Positions 1-8,086 of a stretch of 64,000 nucleotides of DNA are shown here, piece by piece. The position numbers and the translations under genes were made by a program. The DNA comes from Ornithinimicrobium tianjinense (GTDB lineage: Bacteria > Actinomycetota > Actinomycetes > Actinomycetales > Dermatophilaceae). The notes beneath the pieces were generated by a model, which worked only from the letters and a program-made list of their open reading frames with translations, was not told where the DNA came from and searched no databases. Numbering within the stretch: position 1 is the stretch's first letter; every line of letters starts with the position of its first letter. The stretch spans positions 230,139 through 294,138 of the forward strand of contig NZ_BMEM01000001.1 in NCBI RefSeq assembly GCF_014636495.1, written 5' to 3'.

Positions 1-37
1 CTCTCCGATCCGCATTCGCGCTGTCCTACTCTCACGC

Positions 38-69
38 TTGACCTTGTACCAGGGTACAAGGTCTAGCGT
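38..69 (+). promoter_or_regulatory. MerR-type promoter with overlapping operator dyad
   Basis: A -35 TTGACC (38-43) and a -10 TAGCGT (64-69) are separated by 20 bp, the over-long spacing typical of promoters untwisted by MerR-family activators. A perfect 22-bp dyad, ACCTTGTACC-AG-GGTACAAGGT (41-62), fills the spacer. The ATG at 77 lies 7 nt past the -10, so the transcript is probably leaderless. The regulator gene is not in the window and may lie to the left. Confidence 0.75.
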
Positions 70-76
70 CGCGGGT

Positions 77-391
77 ATGGACGTCTGCCTGCTCTACTTC
101 GAGGACTGCCCCAACTGGAAGGTGACTGACCGCAGGTTGGTCGCGATCGCGGCCGAGCACCCGGAAGTCAGGATCCGGCGTCAGCGCGTCGAGACCCTCG
201 AGCAGGCCCAACAGGTGGGCTTTCGCGGCTCACCCACAGTGCTGGTCGACGATACCGACGCGTTCTGCGCCCCAGACTCAGCAGGGGGCCTGTCGTGCCG
301 GGTCTACCACACGGCGGACGGCCTGGCTGGGGCACCGACCACGGGACAGCTGTACGCAGCGCTGGGGCTGGCCCAGGAGGCCACGCGATGA
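77..391 (+). CDS. Thioredoxin-fold small protein, possible metal/thiol resistance accessory
   Basis: A protein of 104 residues. Near the N terminus is FEDCPNW (residues 8-14), followed by a thioredoxin-like cis-Pro segment GSPTVLVDD (51-59) and further cysteines at 64 and 74. Similar proteins in Actinobacteria are often annotated as thioredoxin-family or, loosely, alkylmercury-lyase-like, but nothing here shows MerB chemistry. I chose the ATG at 77 over an upstream TTG because it sits 7 nt from the -10 of a MerR-type promoter. The gene overlaps the following flavoprotein by four bases (ATGA), so the two form one translationally coupled, probably metal- or thiol-stress-induced operon. Binding of a soft metal or thiol exchange with the partner reductase is inference. 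Confidence 0.75.
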   Translation: MDVCLLYFEDCPNWKVTDRRLVAIAAEHPEVRIRRQRVETLEQAQQVGFRGSPTVLVDDTDAFCAPDSAGGLSCRVYHTADGLAGAPTTGQLYAALGLAQEATR

Positions 392-1740
392 CCTACGACT
401 ACGACCTGATCGTCATCGGTGCCGGCATGGCCGGCGTCACGGCGGCGAACAAGTGCGCCTCCGCGGGGTGGAAAGTCGCGATCGTCGACGCCCTGCCCTA
501 CGGCGGCACGTGTGCCCTGCGCGGGTGCGACCCCAAGAAGATCCTGCGCCGCGGTGCGGAGGTCATCGACAGCGCCCGCCTGATGCGCGGCAAGGGCATC
601 GACGACGACGGCCTGTCGATCAACTGGGCCGACCTCATGGCGCACAAGCACGGCTTCACCGACCCCGTCCCCGCGCAGATGGAGGAAGGGCTGTCAGGCA
701 ACGGGGTCACCACCTTCCACGGGACGGCGCGGTTCACCGGTCCCAACACCGTGGCCATCGACGACGCCCCCTACACCGGCCGACACTTCCTCATCGCCAC
801 CGGTGCCCGCCCGCGCCCGCTGGACCTGCCCGGGCACGAGCACCTGGTAGACAGCACCGGGTTCCTGGACTTGCCCGAGCTGCCGCGACGGATCCTGTTC
901 GTCGGCGGTGGCTTCATCTCCTTCGAGTTCGCCCACATCGCCGCCCGGGCCGGCAGCACCCCGGTCATCCTGGACCGCAAACCTCGACCGCTGAAGGCCT
1001 TCGACCCCGACCTCGTCGACCTCCTCATCGACCGCAGCGCCCAGGTCGGGATCCAGACCTGGCGCTCTGCGACGCTCACCGCGGTGGAGACGACCGCCAC
1101 CGGCTATCAGGTAAGCGTGGATGAATCAGGGCGGTCAAGGACAGCCGAGTTCGACCTGGTCGTCCACGGCGCAGGCCGGACCCCCGAGCTGACGACCCTG
1201 GACCTGGACGCCGCCGGCGTCCAGTCGGACGAGGACGGGGTCCGCGTAGCAGCCCACCTGCAGAGCACCAGCAACCCGGCGGTCTACGCCGCCGGCGACG
1301 CGGCCAGCACCCCCGGCATGCCACTGACCCCGGTCGCCGTGTTCGAGGGCAAGGTCGCCGCGTCGAACATGCTCAAGGGCACCACGACCGCCCCGGACTA
1401 CACCGGCGTGCCCACCGCGGTGTTCACGATCCCCGAACTCACCCGGGTCGGCCTGCTCGAAGACGAAGCCCTCGCCCGGGGCATCGACATCAACGTCCGC
1501 TACTCCGACACCAGCAGCTGGTACTCCAACTACCGGATCGGGGAGACGACCGCCGCGGCCAAGATCCTGATCGACCGCTCCACCGACACCATCGTGGGAG
1601 CCCACCTGCTCGGCCCCGAATACGCCGAACTCGTCAACACCCTGGCCCTCGCCATGAAGCTGGGACTCACCACCCGCCAGCTGAAGTCGATGACCGCCGC
1701 CTACCCCACCGTCGGATCAGACCTAGGCTCCATGCTCTGA
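388..1740 (+). CDS. MerA/glutathione-reductase-like FAD disulfide oxidoreductase
   Basis: A class I pyridine nucleotide-disulfide oxidoreductase of 450 residues. It has an N-terminal FAD dinucleotide fold (VIGAGMAG, 9-16), a redox-active CxxxxC pair (C42 and C47 in GGTCALRGCDPKK), an NAD(P) fold (FVGGGF, about 171) and the second FAD motif YAAGDAAS (about 300). The usual catalytic His-Pro near the C terminus is replaced by Tyr-Pro (AAYPTVGSD). That recalls MerA, which also lacks the histidine. It has neither the N-terminal heavy-metal domain nor the C-terminal Cys-Cys pair of classical mercuric reductase. The MerR-type promoter and coupled thioredoxin-like gene favour metal or thiol-stress detoxification; mercuric reduction is possible but unproven. 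Confidence 0.8.
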   Translation: MTYDYDLIVIGAGMAGVTAANKCASAGWKVAIVDALPYGGTCALRGCDPKKILRRGAEVIDSARLMRGKGIDDDGLSINWADLMAHKHGFTDPVPAQMEEGLSGNGVTTFHGTARFTGPNTVAIDDAPYTGRHFLIATGARPRPLDLPGHEHLVDSTGFLDLPELPRRILFVGGGFISFEFAHIAARAGSTPVILDRKPRPLKAFDPDLVDLLIDRSAQVGIQTWRSATLTAVETTATGYQVSVDESGRSRTAEFDLVVHGAGRTPELTTLDLDAAGVQSDEDGVRVAAHLQSTSNPAVYAAGDAASTPGMPLTPVAVFEGKVAASNMLKGTTTAPDYTGVPTAVFTIPELTRVGLLEDEALARGIDINVRYSDTSSWYSNYRIGETTAAAKILIDRSTDTIVGAHLLGPEYAELVNTLALAMKLGLTTRQLKSMTAAYPTVGSDLGSML

Positions 1741-1958
1741 ACCAGGACCAACCAGCGACCCCCAGATCGCGGACCAGGGGACAAAGGCCAGTCGGACCGG
1801 TCTTGCCCGCCCGCTTCGCGATTACCGGATCTGCCGCAGGTCGCTCGAGGTCGGAGGTGTCAGTCCCAGCACGGGACCGGCGCCGCCGTCTCAGGGTCGC
1901 TGTTAATGCACGTGCTTGGCCATCGCGCTCCCGCCAGACTGGGCAGGTGAGCATTGAC

Positions 1959-2357
1959 ATGAACGCCCTCCTTCTGAGGGTCGCTGGAGACGTCTTCGGC
2001 GACCGCGTCTCGATTGAAGCAGAGGGCAACAGCCCGTCGATGCCGCACGCGTATGTCGTGCGCCGGCGCGAGGGCGGCCGAAATGCTGTCCTGGTCGCCA
2101 GTCACGAGTGGTCCGAAGCACACATCGTGGACTTCAGGGTCACTTGCACGGTCTTCCACTACGGCGATGACGAGATGGAGAAGGAGTCTGCCCTCAGGGC
2201 GCTGGCAGTGGTCCTGCGCGCCTACATGGCCGGGCAGGGCCAGGTTGAGCACCGTCCTAGCCTCCTATGGTGGCGACCCGACGTGCCGCGATACACGGTG
2301 ACGATCGACGGCTTCGAGTGGCGGCTCGGTCGTCACGGCTGGGTCACGCCCATCTAG
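1959..2357 (+). CDS. Hypothetical protein
   Basis: A protein of 132 residues that I do not recognise. The ATG at 1959 is preceded by a good ribosome binding site (AGGTGAG, 1945-1951) at 7 nt; a GTG at 1947 is the alternative. The product is a soluble alpha/beta-looking protein with a Trp/Arg-rich C-terminal stretch (LLWWRPDVPRYTVTIDGFEW) and no membrane segment or known motif. It stands alone in the accessory region, with about 200 bp of empty sequence upstream and a convergent toxin gene downstream. Codon use is like the neighbours, which supports a real gene. Confidence 0.55.
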   Translation: MNALLLRVAGDVFGDRVSIEAEGNSPSMPHAYVVRRREGGRNAVLVASHEWSEAHIVDFRVTCTVFHYGDDEMEKESALRALAVVLRAYMAGQGQVEHRPSLLWWRPDVPRYTVTIDGFEWRLGRHGWVTPI

Positions 2358-2478
2358 AGGACTACAAACTTGTCAGCTGGCGAAGACGACCACCTGCTCG
2401 GCCGAGGTCCGCGAATCACTGGCGCTCACCCAAGCCGGCGTCGACCCATCCGCTCATGCCGCGAGCCGATCACCGGCA

Positions 2479-2838
2479 CTAGTGCCACTTGGCCAAGTGG
2501 CGAGCTGCCACCTGGTGATCGGCCGTGCCGCTGGCGACAGCGATGACCAGGTCGTAGGCGTCGTCGTCAGGCGCCTCGAGATCGACGCCGTTGATGCCGT
2601 AGAACACGACTACCGCGAGCCACCCCAGCCGCTTGTTGCCATCAACCAGCGGGTGGTTGACGACGATGGATTCCAGCAGCGCACCCGCCTTTGCGTCGAT
2701 GCCGGGGTAGGCGTCACGACCGAAGACGCTGGCGCGGGGACGGTGGGCGGCGGAGTCCAAGAGGCCAAGGTCCTGGATCGGGCCTACGCGCAGGTCCGAT
2801 GCCAGGGCGAGCAGGTCCTCCGTAGTCAGGTACTCCAA
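2479..2838 (-). CDS. doc: Doc-type toxin (Fic fold, death-on-curing)
   Basis: A protein of 119 residues matching the Doc family in length and in the Fic core HPLVDGNKRLGW (His62 to Trp73), a variant of HxFxDGNKR. Doc proteins phosphorylate elongation factor Tu and arrest translation. The glycine-rich tail of full Fic AMP-transferases is shortened, as in Doc. The gene follows its antitoxin after a 3-bp gap on the minus strand, the classic antitoxin-first type II arrangement. Its location beside a recombinase and a second small toxin-like module suits plasmid- or island-stabilising modules. Confidence 0.88.
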   Translation of the reverse strand: MEYLTTEDLLALASDLRVGPIQDLGLLDSAAHRPRASVFGRDAYPGIDAKAGALLESIVVNHPLVDGNKRLGWLAVVVFYGINGVDLEAPDDDAYDLVIAVASGTADHQVAARHLAKWH

Positions 2839-2841
2839 GGG

Positions 2842-3045
2842 TCAGCCCCCGAGACGCTCGAGCAGATCGGCGTACCGCTCTCGCCCACGTGCGGACAACT
2901 CGCGCACACGCTCCTCGTGCCCACGTCGCGCGGCCGCTTCACGGATCGCCCGCACCGTCGCCTCCTGCTTGCTCACACCCTCGGCCTCGGCCAGCGCCGC
3001 CAAGGCTCGCTCGTCCTCCGGAGACAGCCGCAGAGTCATCGCCAT
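2842..3045 (-). CDS. Ribbon-helix-helix antitoxin partner of Doc
   Basis: A protein of 67 residues beginning MTLRLSPEDERALAALAEAEGVSKQEATVRAI, the beta-strand then two-helix layout of Arc/MetJ/CopG-type DNA-binding antitoxins. The C-terminal half (about 35-67) is charged and probably helical, forming the toxin-neutralising segment. It directly precedes doc and should repress the shared promoter just upstream of 3045. RHH partners for Doc, instead of Phd, are common in Actinobacteria. Confidence 0.82.
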   Translation of the reverse strand: MAMTLRLSPEDERALAALAEAEGVSKQEATVRAIREAAARRGHEERVRELSARGRERYADLLERLGG

Positions 3046-3103
3046 CCCCTGACGGTATCACTCTGGTATCTAACGCTCATGCCGCCGTGCGCAAAGATGT
3101 GGC

Positions 3104-3388
3104 ATGGCTCGAGTGGTCCGGTTCATGTTCGACCACGGACACGTCTGGCCGCTTTGGGAGGACGGCACCGACAAGTACGCCATGGAACCCGCCGATTACG
3201 GATTGTCACCCGAACTCACGGAGCGGTTGCACTCCTGTTACGCGTACTGGGAGGCCCACCGCAACCTTGACGGGCAGTGGGATGCACCCGAGAACCGTCA
3301 CCTGTGGCACGCTGAGGCGGACCAAGCCATCGCCATCCTGCGGTGGGAGGTCTCCGACCTCGCAGACGTCCGAGACGAACGCGACTGA
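3104..3388 (+). CDS. Hypothetical protein
   Basis: A protein of 94 residues, divergent from the antitoxin with about 58 bp between the starts. It contains FDHGHVWPLWEDG near the N terminus and several Trp/His pairs (YWEAHRNLDGQW, HLWHAEADQA). The acidic helical C-terminal half ends in DERD. I recognise no family beyond small uncharacterised actinobacterial proteins of this type. Good codon use and a conserved-looking Trp pattern support a real gene. No function is assigned. Confidence 0.6.
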   Translation: MARVVRFMFDHGHVWPLWEDGTDKYAMEPADYGLSPELTERLHSCYAYWEAHRNLDGQWDAPENRHLWHAEADQAIAILRWEVSDLADVRDERD

Positions 3389-3610
3389 ACATTCCGTACC
3401 CATCCGACTTTGCCGCTTGGAGGGCGTTAGGTCTTCGGGGCGTCCGCCTGGCCGAACACGTGCTTGGCCCGGCACGGACAGCGCTTGCCGGGGACCCAAG
3501 AAAGGTTCTTGACCCGATCGGGGGGTGCTGGCCGTGGGAACCCGTCGCCGGACGGTAGCGTCCGACCTGGGCCGAGTTGAACCTTGGCACTCATCGAGGA
3601 GGTGGGCCTG
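3389..3610. other. Intergenic stretch without a supported gene
   Basis: About 220 bp between two plus-strand genes. I see only weak open frames on the minus strand, without a start signal or a recognisable product, and no clear hairpin. A good ribosome binding site for the DUF2500 gene lies at its right edge. Confidence 0.4.
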
Positions 3611-4138
3611 ATGCATACGACCATGTGGCGGCCGCTGTGGGCAGGCGCCAACGGATCGGGCCCGGCCATGGATGCTGACGTGCAGTTCGATCCGGGGGTG
3701 TCTCTCGACCCTATTGCTGGACCGGGCGAGGGGTTGTTCTCCGCAATGCCGGTGCTCATGGGCATCTTCTTCATCATCTTCGTAATCGTGGTCGTCGTGA
3801 AGCTGGTCCAAGCCGGGCAGACCTTCGCCAACAATTCCGCGTTGCCCGAGCAGACCGTCGCCGCACGGGTGGTCGGAAAGCGGACCCACACCGAGGGTGG
3901 AGCGGGCGACAGCGCGGTGCAGACCGCTTACTTCGCCACGTTCGAGGTTGGGAATGGTGAACGCATCGAGGTCAAGATCCCACCACGCGAGTACGGCCAG
4001 TTCGCGGAGGGGGATCAGGGGCAACTTACCCATCAGGGCACGTGGTATCGCGGGTTCGAGCGCAGGCGCGTCATCCCAACGGACGGCTCGTGGGAAGCGC
4101 CCGGCGGCCCCTCCCTCCGGCCGCCGAACACAACCTGA
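3611..4138 (+). CDS. DUF2500 family membrane protein
   Basis: A protein of 175 residues. A short N-terminal region is followed by one transmembrane helix (about 45-65, MPVLMGIFFIIFVIVVVVKL). The rest is a soluble domain beginning TVAARVVGKRT and containing YFATFEVGNGERIEVK, EYGQFAEGDQGQLTHQGTWY and GFER, the pattern of the DUF2500 (YhhM-like) family. I start at the ATG at 3611 because a strong GAGGAGG sits about 8 nt upstream; a longer frame from 3584 has no such site. The family is uncharacterised. No operon partner is close; the next gene is convergent 250 bp away. Confidence 0.75.
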   Translation: MHTTMWRPLWAGANGSGPAMDADVQFDPGVSLDPIAGPGEGLFSAMPVLMGIFFIIFVIVVVVKLVQAGQTFANNSALPEQTVAARVVGKRTHTEGGAGDSAVQTAYFATFEVGNGERIEVKIPPREYGQFAEGDQGQLTHQGTWYRGFERRRVIPTDGSWEAPGGPSLRPPNTT

Positions 4139-4385
4139 GGCCAACCGCAACGTTTCCCTGAACCACTCCGAGCGGCCAGCCTCGCGCCGTCAGCTCTTGC
4201 CGCGTGGAGGACGGCTACGCTCGTCCGACTCTGCCGCGTGGAGCCTGCCGCTTGGGGTACGTCGTTGGACCAGCGGCCGAGCAGTCGGTAAACCACTCGG
4301 GCCTTCCCTCAGGGGGTAAGAGAAGGGCCCGCAGTAGACCCCGGTGGTGCGCCGCTCCACATTCACATGCCGCTGCCCGAGTAGG
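4139..4385. other. Intergenic stretch, nothing recognised
   Basis: About 250 bp between convergent genes. It holds two similar phrases (cgtggaggacggctacgctc at 4202 and ccgcgtggagcctgccgc at 4231) but no clear coding sequence, strong hairpin or RNA gene that I can support. Confidence 0.35.
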
Positions 4386-4628
4386 TTAATTTCCCCCGAA
4401 TCGTTGCTGGGCTGCCTGTCGGGTGATGTTCAGAGCGGCGCCAATGATGGTCCAGGAGTCACCTGCGTCGCGGGCGGCCTGGACGGCTTCGCGCAGGTCG
4501 TCCTCGGCGGCGCTCAGGTTGGCGCGGGCGGTCTGGATGCGGCGGAAGTGGACGGCGTCGCGGGCGGGGTTCATGCCCGGGTCCAGCTCGTCCAGACCGG
4601 TCTCCTCGGGGCGGGTCCTTGTGCTCAT
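4386..4628 (-). CDS. Small HTH protein of a toxin-like/HTH pair
   Basis: A protein of 80 residues from the ATG at 4628; a GTG at 4640 is the alternative. The C-terminal half reads as a helix-turn-helix (ARDAGDSWTIIGAALNITRQAAQQRFGG). The N-terminal half is a charged helix (RRIQTARANLSAAEDDLREA). It follows the gene at 4642-4884 by a few bases on the same strand. The same two-gene order recurs at 36286-36791 with a clearly related pair. By arrangement this is the DNA-binding, probably antitoxin-like member, but no family member with proven activity is known to me. Confidence 0.7.
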   Translation of the reverse strand: MSTRTRPEETGLDELDPGMNPARDAVHFRRIQTARANLSAAEDDLREAVQAARDAGDSWTIIGAALNITRQAAQQRFGGN

Positions 4629-4641
4629 GTGCTGCTTCACC

Positions 4642-4884
4642 TCATCTCAGGTAGTCGTAAAACTTGGGTCGTAGTCGGTCGGCGTGGATGATGCGGACCG
4701 GTGCATGAGCGGGCACAGCGACCAGCTCCAGCAGCCGGCCGTGACGGTCAGGGCCGATCACCAGGAGGCGGTCCTCACCCAGGTACTCGTACTCGACCAG
4801 GCGCATGGCGTTCCTCCAGGCGTGCTGGATGTCCGCGTCCTCGACCTCGGTTTGCGAGCCGACGGCGTGACCTCCACCCGTCAA
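4642..4884 (-). CDS. Small toxin-like protein, paralogue of the gene at 36561-36791
   Basis: About 80 residues. The conserved pattern is [16 protein letters not shown], then [16 protein letters not shown], then [17 protein letters not shown]. The layout DIxHAxRN...GP...LLEV...IHAxxxRxKF resembles small RNase-type toxins such as BrnT-like proteins; that is a pattern comparison, not a demonstrated homology. The start is uncertain: the only in-frame start codon before the conserved part is TTG at 4884, which lies inside an operator-like dyad. The HTH gene follows directly. Divergent to it is the tyrosine recombinase at 4957. Confidence 0.6.
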   Translation of the reverse strand: MTGGGHAVGSQTEVEDADIQHAWRNAMRLVEYEYLGEDRLLVIGPDRHGRLLELVAVPAHAPVRIIHADRLRPKFYDYLR

Positions 4885-4926
4885 GTGTCTCTTGACGGCA
4901 GGCGGGGCGTCAAGCCCTCCTTGACG
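4878..4926. promoter_or_regulatory. Two tandem operator dyads CGTCAAG-N5-CTTGACG
   Basis: Two perfect inverted repeats: CCGTCAAG-tgtct-CTTGACGG (4878-4898) and CGTCAAG-ccctc-CTTGACG (4908-4926). Their centres are 29 bp apart, close to three helical turns. They sit between the divergent small toxin-like gene and the recombinase. Autoregulation by the HTH protein encoded at 4386-4628 is the simplest reading. Confidence 0.65.
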
Positions 4927-4956
4927 GCCGGAGATGCGGTGGCGGCACGATGGTTC

Positions 4957-5886
4957 ATGACCACAACCCAGCCCTCCTCCGCCCTCGTCCCCGTGAGCGT
5001 CATCGACCCCGCAGATGCCGCGCTGCGCCAGGCCGTTGCCGCCCACCTGGCCCGCTACACCGGCCAGACGCGCACCCACACCGAGTCCGACCTACGTGCC
5101 TTCCTGAACTGGTGCGCCCAACGGGGCCTGGACCCGCTGGCCGCCCATCGGGTGCACGTCGAGCTGTACGTGCGGTGGATGCAGGAGACCCGCCGGTACA
5201 AGCCGTCCACGATCTCGCGGCGGCTGTCGGTGGTGATCGGTTTCTACCGCACGGCCGTCATCGACGGCGTCCTGACCGCCTCCCCGGCCGACCACATCCG
5301 CCGCCCGCACGTGCCACCCGAATCACCTACCTTGGGCCTGTCCCACCTGCAGTTCGAGGCGATGCTGCAGGCCGGCCGGGCCAGCGTCAACGTCAACGAC
5401 TTCGCCCTCGTCACCATGCTCGGCCTGCTTGGACTGCGGATCTTCGAGGCGTGCGGCGCGAACGTCCAGGACCTTCGCGAAGAGCACGGCCACCGGGTGC
5501 TGAAGGTCCGCGGCAAGGGAGGCAAGGTCGTCCTGACGCCCCTGCCGCCTGCGGTGCAGCGCGCGATCGAACGCGCCGTCGACAACCGTGAGGAAGGGCC
5601 GATCCTGCGCAACCGGCAGGGAGGCCGGATGGACCGGCACGCCGCGACCCGGCGGCTGCATCACCTGGCCGACGACGCCGGGATCACCATGCCGCGGATG
5701 CATCCACACATGCTCCGGCACACGTTCGTCACCACGATGCTCGACGCCGGCGTGGACCTGCGCGACGTCCAGATTGCCGCTCGTCACGCCGACCCCCGCA
5801 CCACCATGCGCTACGACCGAGCACGCAAGAACCTTGACCGTCACCCCAACTACATCCTCGCCGCCTACATGGCCTCCGGCACCTGA
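4957..5886 (+). CDS. Tyrosine recombinase (XerC/D-like integrase)
   Basis: A protein of 309 residues with a SAM-like core-binding domain (about 15-110) and a C-terminal catalytic domain. The visible active-site set is R161 (GLRIFEA), a lysine in the beta-hairpin RGKGGK (about 187), H251-x-x-R254 (HMLRH), H277 (ARHADP) and the nucleophile Y286 (RYDR). The ATG at 4957 gives the family's usual length. Longer open frame upstream overlaps the divergent operator region and lacks a recombinase-like N terminus. It marks the right part of an accessory region, but I find no flanking tRNA or direct repeat that would define an element. Confidence 0.88.
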   Translation: MTTTQPSSALVPVSVIDPADAALRQAVAAHLARYTGQTRTHTESDLRAFLNWCAQRGLDPLAAHRVHVELYVRWMQETRRYKPSTISRRLSVVIGFYRTAVIDGVLTASPADHIRRPHVPPESPTLGLSHLQFEAMLQAGRASVNVNDFALVTMLGLLGLRIFEACGANVQDLREEHGHRVLKVRGKGGKVVLTPLPPAVQRAIERAVDNREEGPILRNRQGGRMDRHAATRRLHHLADDAGITMPRMHPHMLRHTFVTTMLDAGVDLRDVQIAARHADPRTTMRYDRARKNLDRHPNYILAAYMASGT

Positions 5887-5991
5887 CCAACGGCCGGTCC
5901 GTGCGCCGGCGAGCCGGGTTCCGGCCGGGACCCTTGCCTGCGTACCACCTCGTCAGGGAGCCCGGCCGACCACGTCCGACGGCCTACCTGC

Positions 5992-6924
5992 CTAGATCTG
6001 GTCGCCCACGGTGATGGCGAGCTTGCCGCGCACGTGTCCCTCCATGCTCCTGCGGAAGGCGTCGCTCGCGCGCTCCAGCGGGAAGGTGTCGGCGAGGATC
6101 GGCTTCACCCGCCCGGCCTCCACGAGCTCGGTGAGCGCAAGCAGGTGGACAGGGTTGGGACGGACGAACACGTAACGACCACCGTGCTCCTTCACCGTGT
6201 TGTCGGCCACGGACGCAACGCGCTCGGGTGTCTTCAGGTGCGGTAGGGAGGCCCTCCAGTCGTCGCCTCCGACAAGGTCGACGACGGCGTCAAGGCCCTC
6301 GGGTGCCGCCTCGACGATGCGCTCCCCGAGCCCCTCGCCGTACGTCAGCGGTTCGGCGCCCAGCGAGCGCAGGAAGTCGTGGTTCTTCCCGGACGCAGTG
6401 GCCAGGACGCGCGCCCCCCGCGCCGCGGCGATCTGGATGGCGTAGGTCCCCACGCCGCCGGCTCCGTTGTGCACCAGGACGGTGTCACCCTCGGTCGCGC
6501 CCACCGCCTCGAGTGTCTGGTATGCCGTCAGTCCCGCCAGGGGAATGGTGGCTGCCTCGGCCCAGGACACGTTGCGCGGCTTCCTGGCAAGGCCCCGCAC
6601 CGGAGCCGCGACCCGCTCGGCGAACGTACCCAACCCCACCGTGTCCATCCGGGCGTAGCCGATGACCTCGTCACCGGCCTGGAACTCGGTCACCGACGCT
6701 CCAGGCTTGACGACGACCCCAGCCAGGTCCCACCCCGGGATCACCGGGAAGTAGGTCGGCAGGGCCGCGTCCAGGTACCCGGCGGTGATCTTCCAGTCGA
6801 CCGGGTTGACCGAGGACGCCCGCACCTCGACGAGCACGCTGTCCGGCCCCACCTTCGGCTCAGACTGGTCGCCGTACTGCAGGACCTCAGGGCCCCCGTA
6901 CACGTCGTAAAACACGGCCTTCAT
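5992..6924 (-). CDS. NADP-dependent quinone oxidoreductase/alcohol dehydrogenase-like protein
   Basis: A zinc-independent medium-chain dehydrogenase/reductase of 310 residues. It opens MKAVFYDVYGGPEVLQYGD, has a GroES-like fold (about 25-110, SSVNPVDWKITAGY, GWDLAGVV) and a Rossmann domain with GAGGVGTYAIQIAAARGARV (about 150-170). No structural zinc cysteines are visible, as in quinone oxidoreductases. The predicted reaction is NADPH-dependent reduction of quinones or enones. The gene is monocistronic and sits at the junction between the accessory island and the backbone. Confidence 0.85.
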   Translation of the reverse strand: MKAVFYDVYGGPEVLQYGDQSEPKVGPDSVLVEVRASSVNPVDWKITAGYLDAALPTYFPVIPGWDLAGVVVKPGASVTEFQAGDEVIGYARMDTVGLGTFAERVAAPVRGLARKPRNVSWAEAATIPLAGLTAYQTLEAVGATEGDTVLVHNGAGGVGTYAIQIAAARGARVLATASGKNHDFLRSLGAEPLTYGEGLGERIVEAAPEGLDAVVDLVGGDDWRASLPHLKTPERVASVADNTVKEHGGRYVFVRPNPVHLLALTELVEAGRVKPILADTFPLERASDAFRRSMEGHVRGKLAITVGDQI

Positions 6925-7058
6925 CGTTCTCCCTCTCTGAAAAATGTGCCCTTGACCGGGCTCCTGATTCTTCCGGCGGCAGCAACCGACACTTCCCGGT
7001 GCGCATTCCCGGCGACGGCCCGCTCACGACGGCCCGGCTCGTCACCACCCGACCCGCC

Positions 7059-7064
7059 TACCCT
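7059..7064 (+). promoter_or_regulatory. -10 box TACCCT for leaderless menC
   Basis: TACCCT ends 6 nt before the GTG at 7071, placing the transcription start at or next to the start codon. No ribosome binding site is present, consistent with a leaderless message. Confidence 0.5.
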
Positions 7065-7070
7065 GATCGG

Positions 7071-8081
7071 GTGCTGCCCGACCTCGCCGACCTCCTCGCC
7101 GCCGCCCACGTCGTGACCCTGCCGATGCGGGTGCGCTTCCGCGGGGTGACCGAGCGCGAGGCGGTGCTGCTGCGCGGGCCGCGCGGCTGGGCGGAGTGGG
7201 CGCCGTTCCCGGAGTATGACGATCACGACGCCTCGCGCTGGCTCGAGGCCGCCGTGGAGCTGGGCTGGGGCGAGGTCCCGCCACCGGTGCGCACCGAGGT
7301 CGGGGTCAACGCCACGGTGCCGGCGCTCGCGGCCGACCAGGTCGAGGGCGTGCTCGCCCGCTACGACCTCGCGGCGGACCCGGCCCGCCGCACGGCCAAG
7401 GTCAAGGTGGCCGAGAGGGGCCAGACTCTCGACGACGACGTGGCGCGCGTCACCGAGGTCCGCCGCGTCCTCGGCCAGGAGGCCCGCATCCGCGTCGACG
7501 CCAACGGCGCCTGGTCGGTCGACGACGCGCTCGCGGCGCTCGCCCGTCTCGCCCCGCTGCACCTCGAGTACGCCGAGCAGCCCTGCGCCACCGTCGAGGA
7601 GCTCGCGGAGCTGCGCGTGCGGCTCGCCCGCACAGGCGTCGACGTGCCGGTCGCCGCCGACGAGTCGATCCGCCGCGCCGAGGACCCGCTGCGCGTCGCC
7701 CGCGAGCACGCCGCCGACCTCGTCGTCGTCAAGGCGGCCCCCCTCGGCGGGGTCGCGCGGGCACTGGAGATCGTCGACGCCTGCGGCCTGCCGGCCGTGG
7801 TCTCCTCGGCGCTGGACACCTCCGTCGGCCTGGCCGCCGGCGTCCGGCTCGCCGCGGCGCTCCCGCGGCTGGACCACGACTGCGGCCTGGGCACGGCCGC
7901 GCTGCTGGCCGCGGACGTCGTGCCCGACCCCCTGCTCCCGCACGCGGGGACGCTCACGACGGACCGGGCCGACGCGGCCCGGGACGGGGTCGACCCCGCC
8001 AGCCTCGCGGCATACCGGAGCAGCGCGGAGCGCGAGACCTGGTGGCGGGACCGGCTCACCCGCGCCCACGCCCTTCTCTGA
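7071..8081 (+). CDS. menC: o-Succinylbenzoate synthase
   Basis: An enolase-superfamily enzyme of 336 residues that dehydrates SHCHC to o-succinylbenzoate in menaquinone synthesis. Visible features are the PMRVRFRG opening strand, the catalytic lysine motif KVKVAE, metal ligands in VDANGAW, AEQPC and ADESI, and the second lysine in VVVKAAPLGG. The GTG at 7071 gives the VLPDLADLLAAAHVV start usual for actinobacterial MenC and lies 6 nt after a -10 box; a frame beginning at 6999 adds an unrelated N terminus. No other men genes are in the window. Confidence 0.92.
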   Translation: MLPDLADLLAAAHVVTLPMRVRFRGVTEREAVLLRGPRGWAEWAPFPEYDDHDASRWLEAAVELGWGEVPPPVRTEVGVNATVPALAADQVEGVLARYDLAADPARRTAKVKVAERGQTLDDDVARVTEVRRVLGQEARIRVDANGAWSVDDALAALARLAPLHLEYAEQPCATVEELAELRVRLARTGVDVPVAADESIRRAEDPLRVAREHAADLVVVKAAPLGGVARALEIVDACGLPAVVSSALDTSVGLAAGVRLAAALPRLDHDCGLGTAALLAADVVPDPLLPHAGTLTTDRADAARDGVDPASLAAYRSSAERETWWRDRLTRAHALL

Positions 8082-8086
8082 GAGGT

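Noticed and set aside
4684..4956. N-terminal extension of the recombinase frame to 400 codons
   Set aside because: The extension overlaps the divergent small gene and its operators, and its sequence is not recombinase-like. The ATG at 4957 gives a full-length enzyme.
1..5950. Defined integrated element with the recombinase at 4957
   Set aside because: I found no direct-repeat att sites, no tRNA and no clear left boundary within the window, so only an accessory region is claimed.
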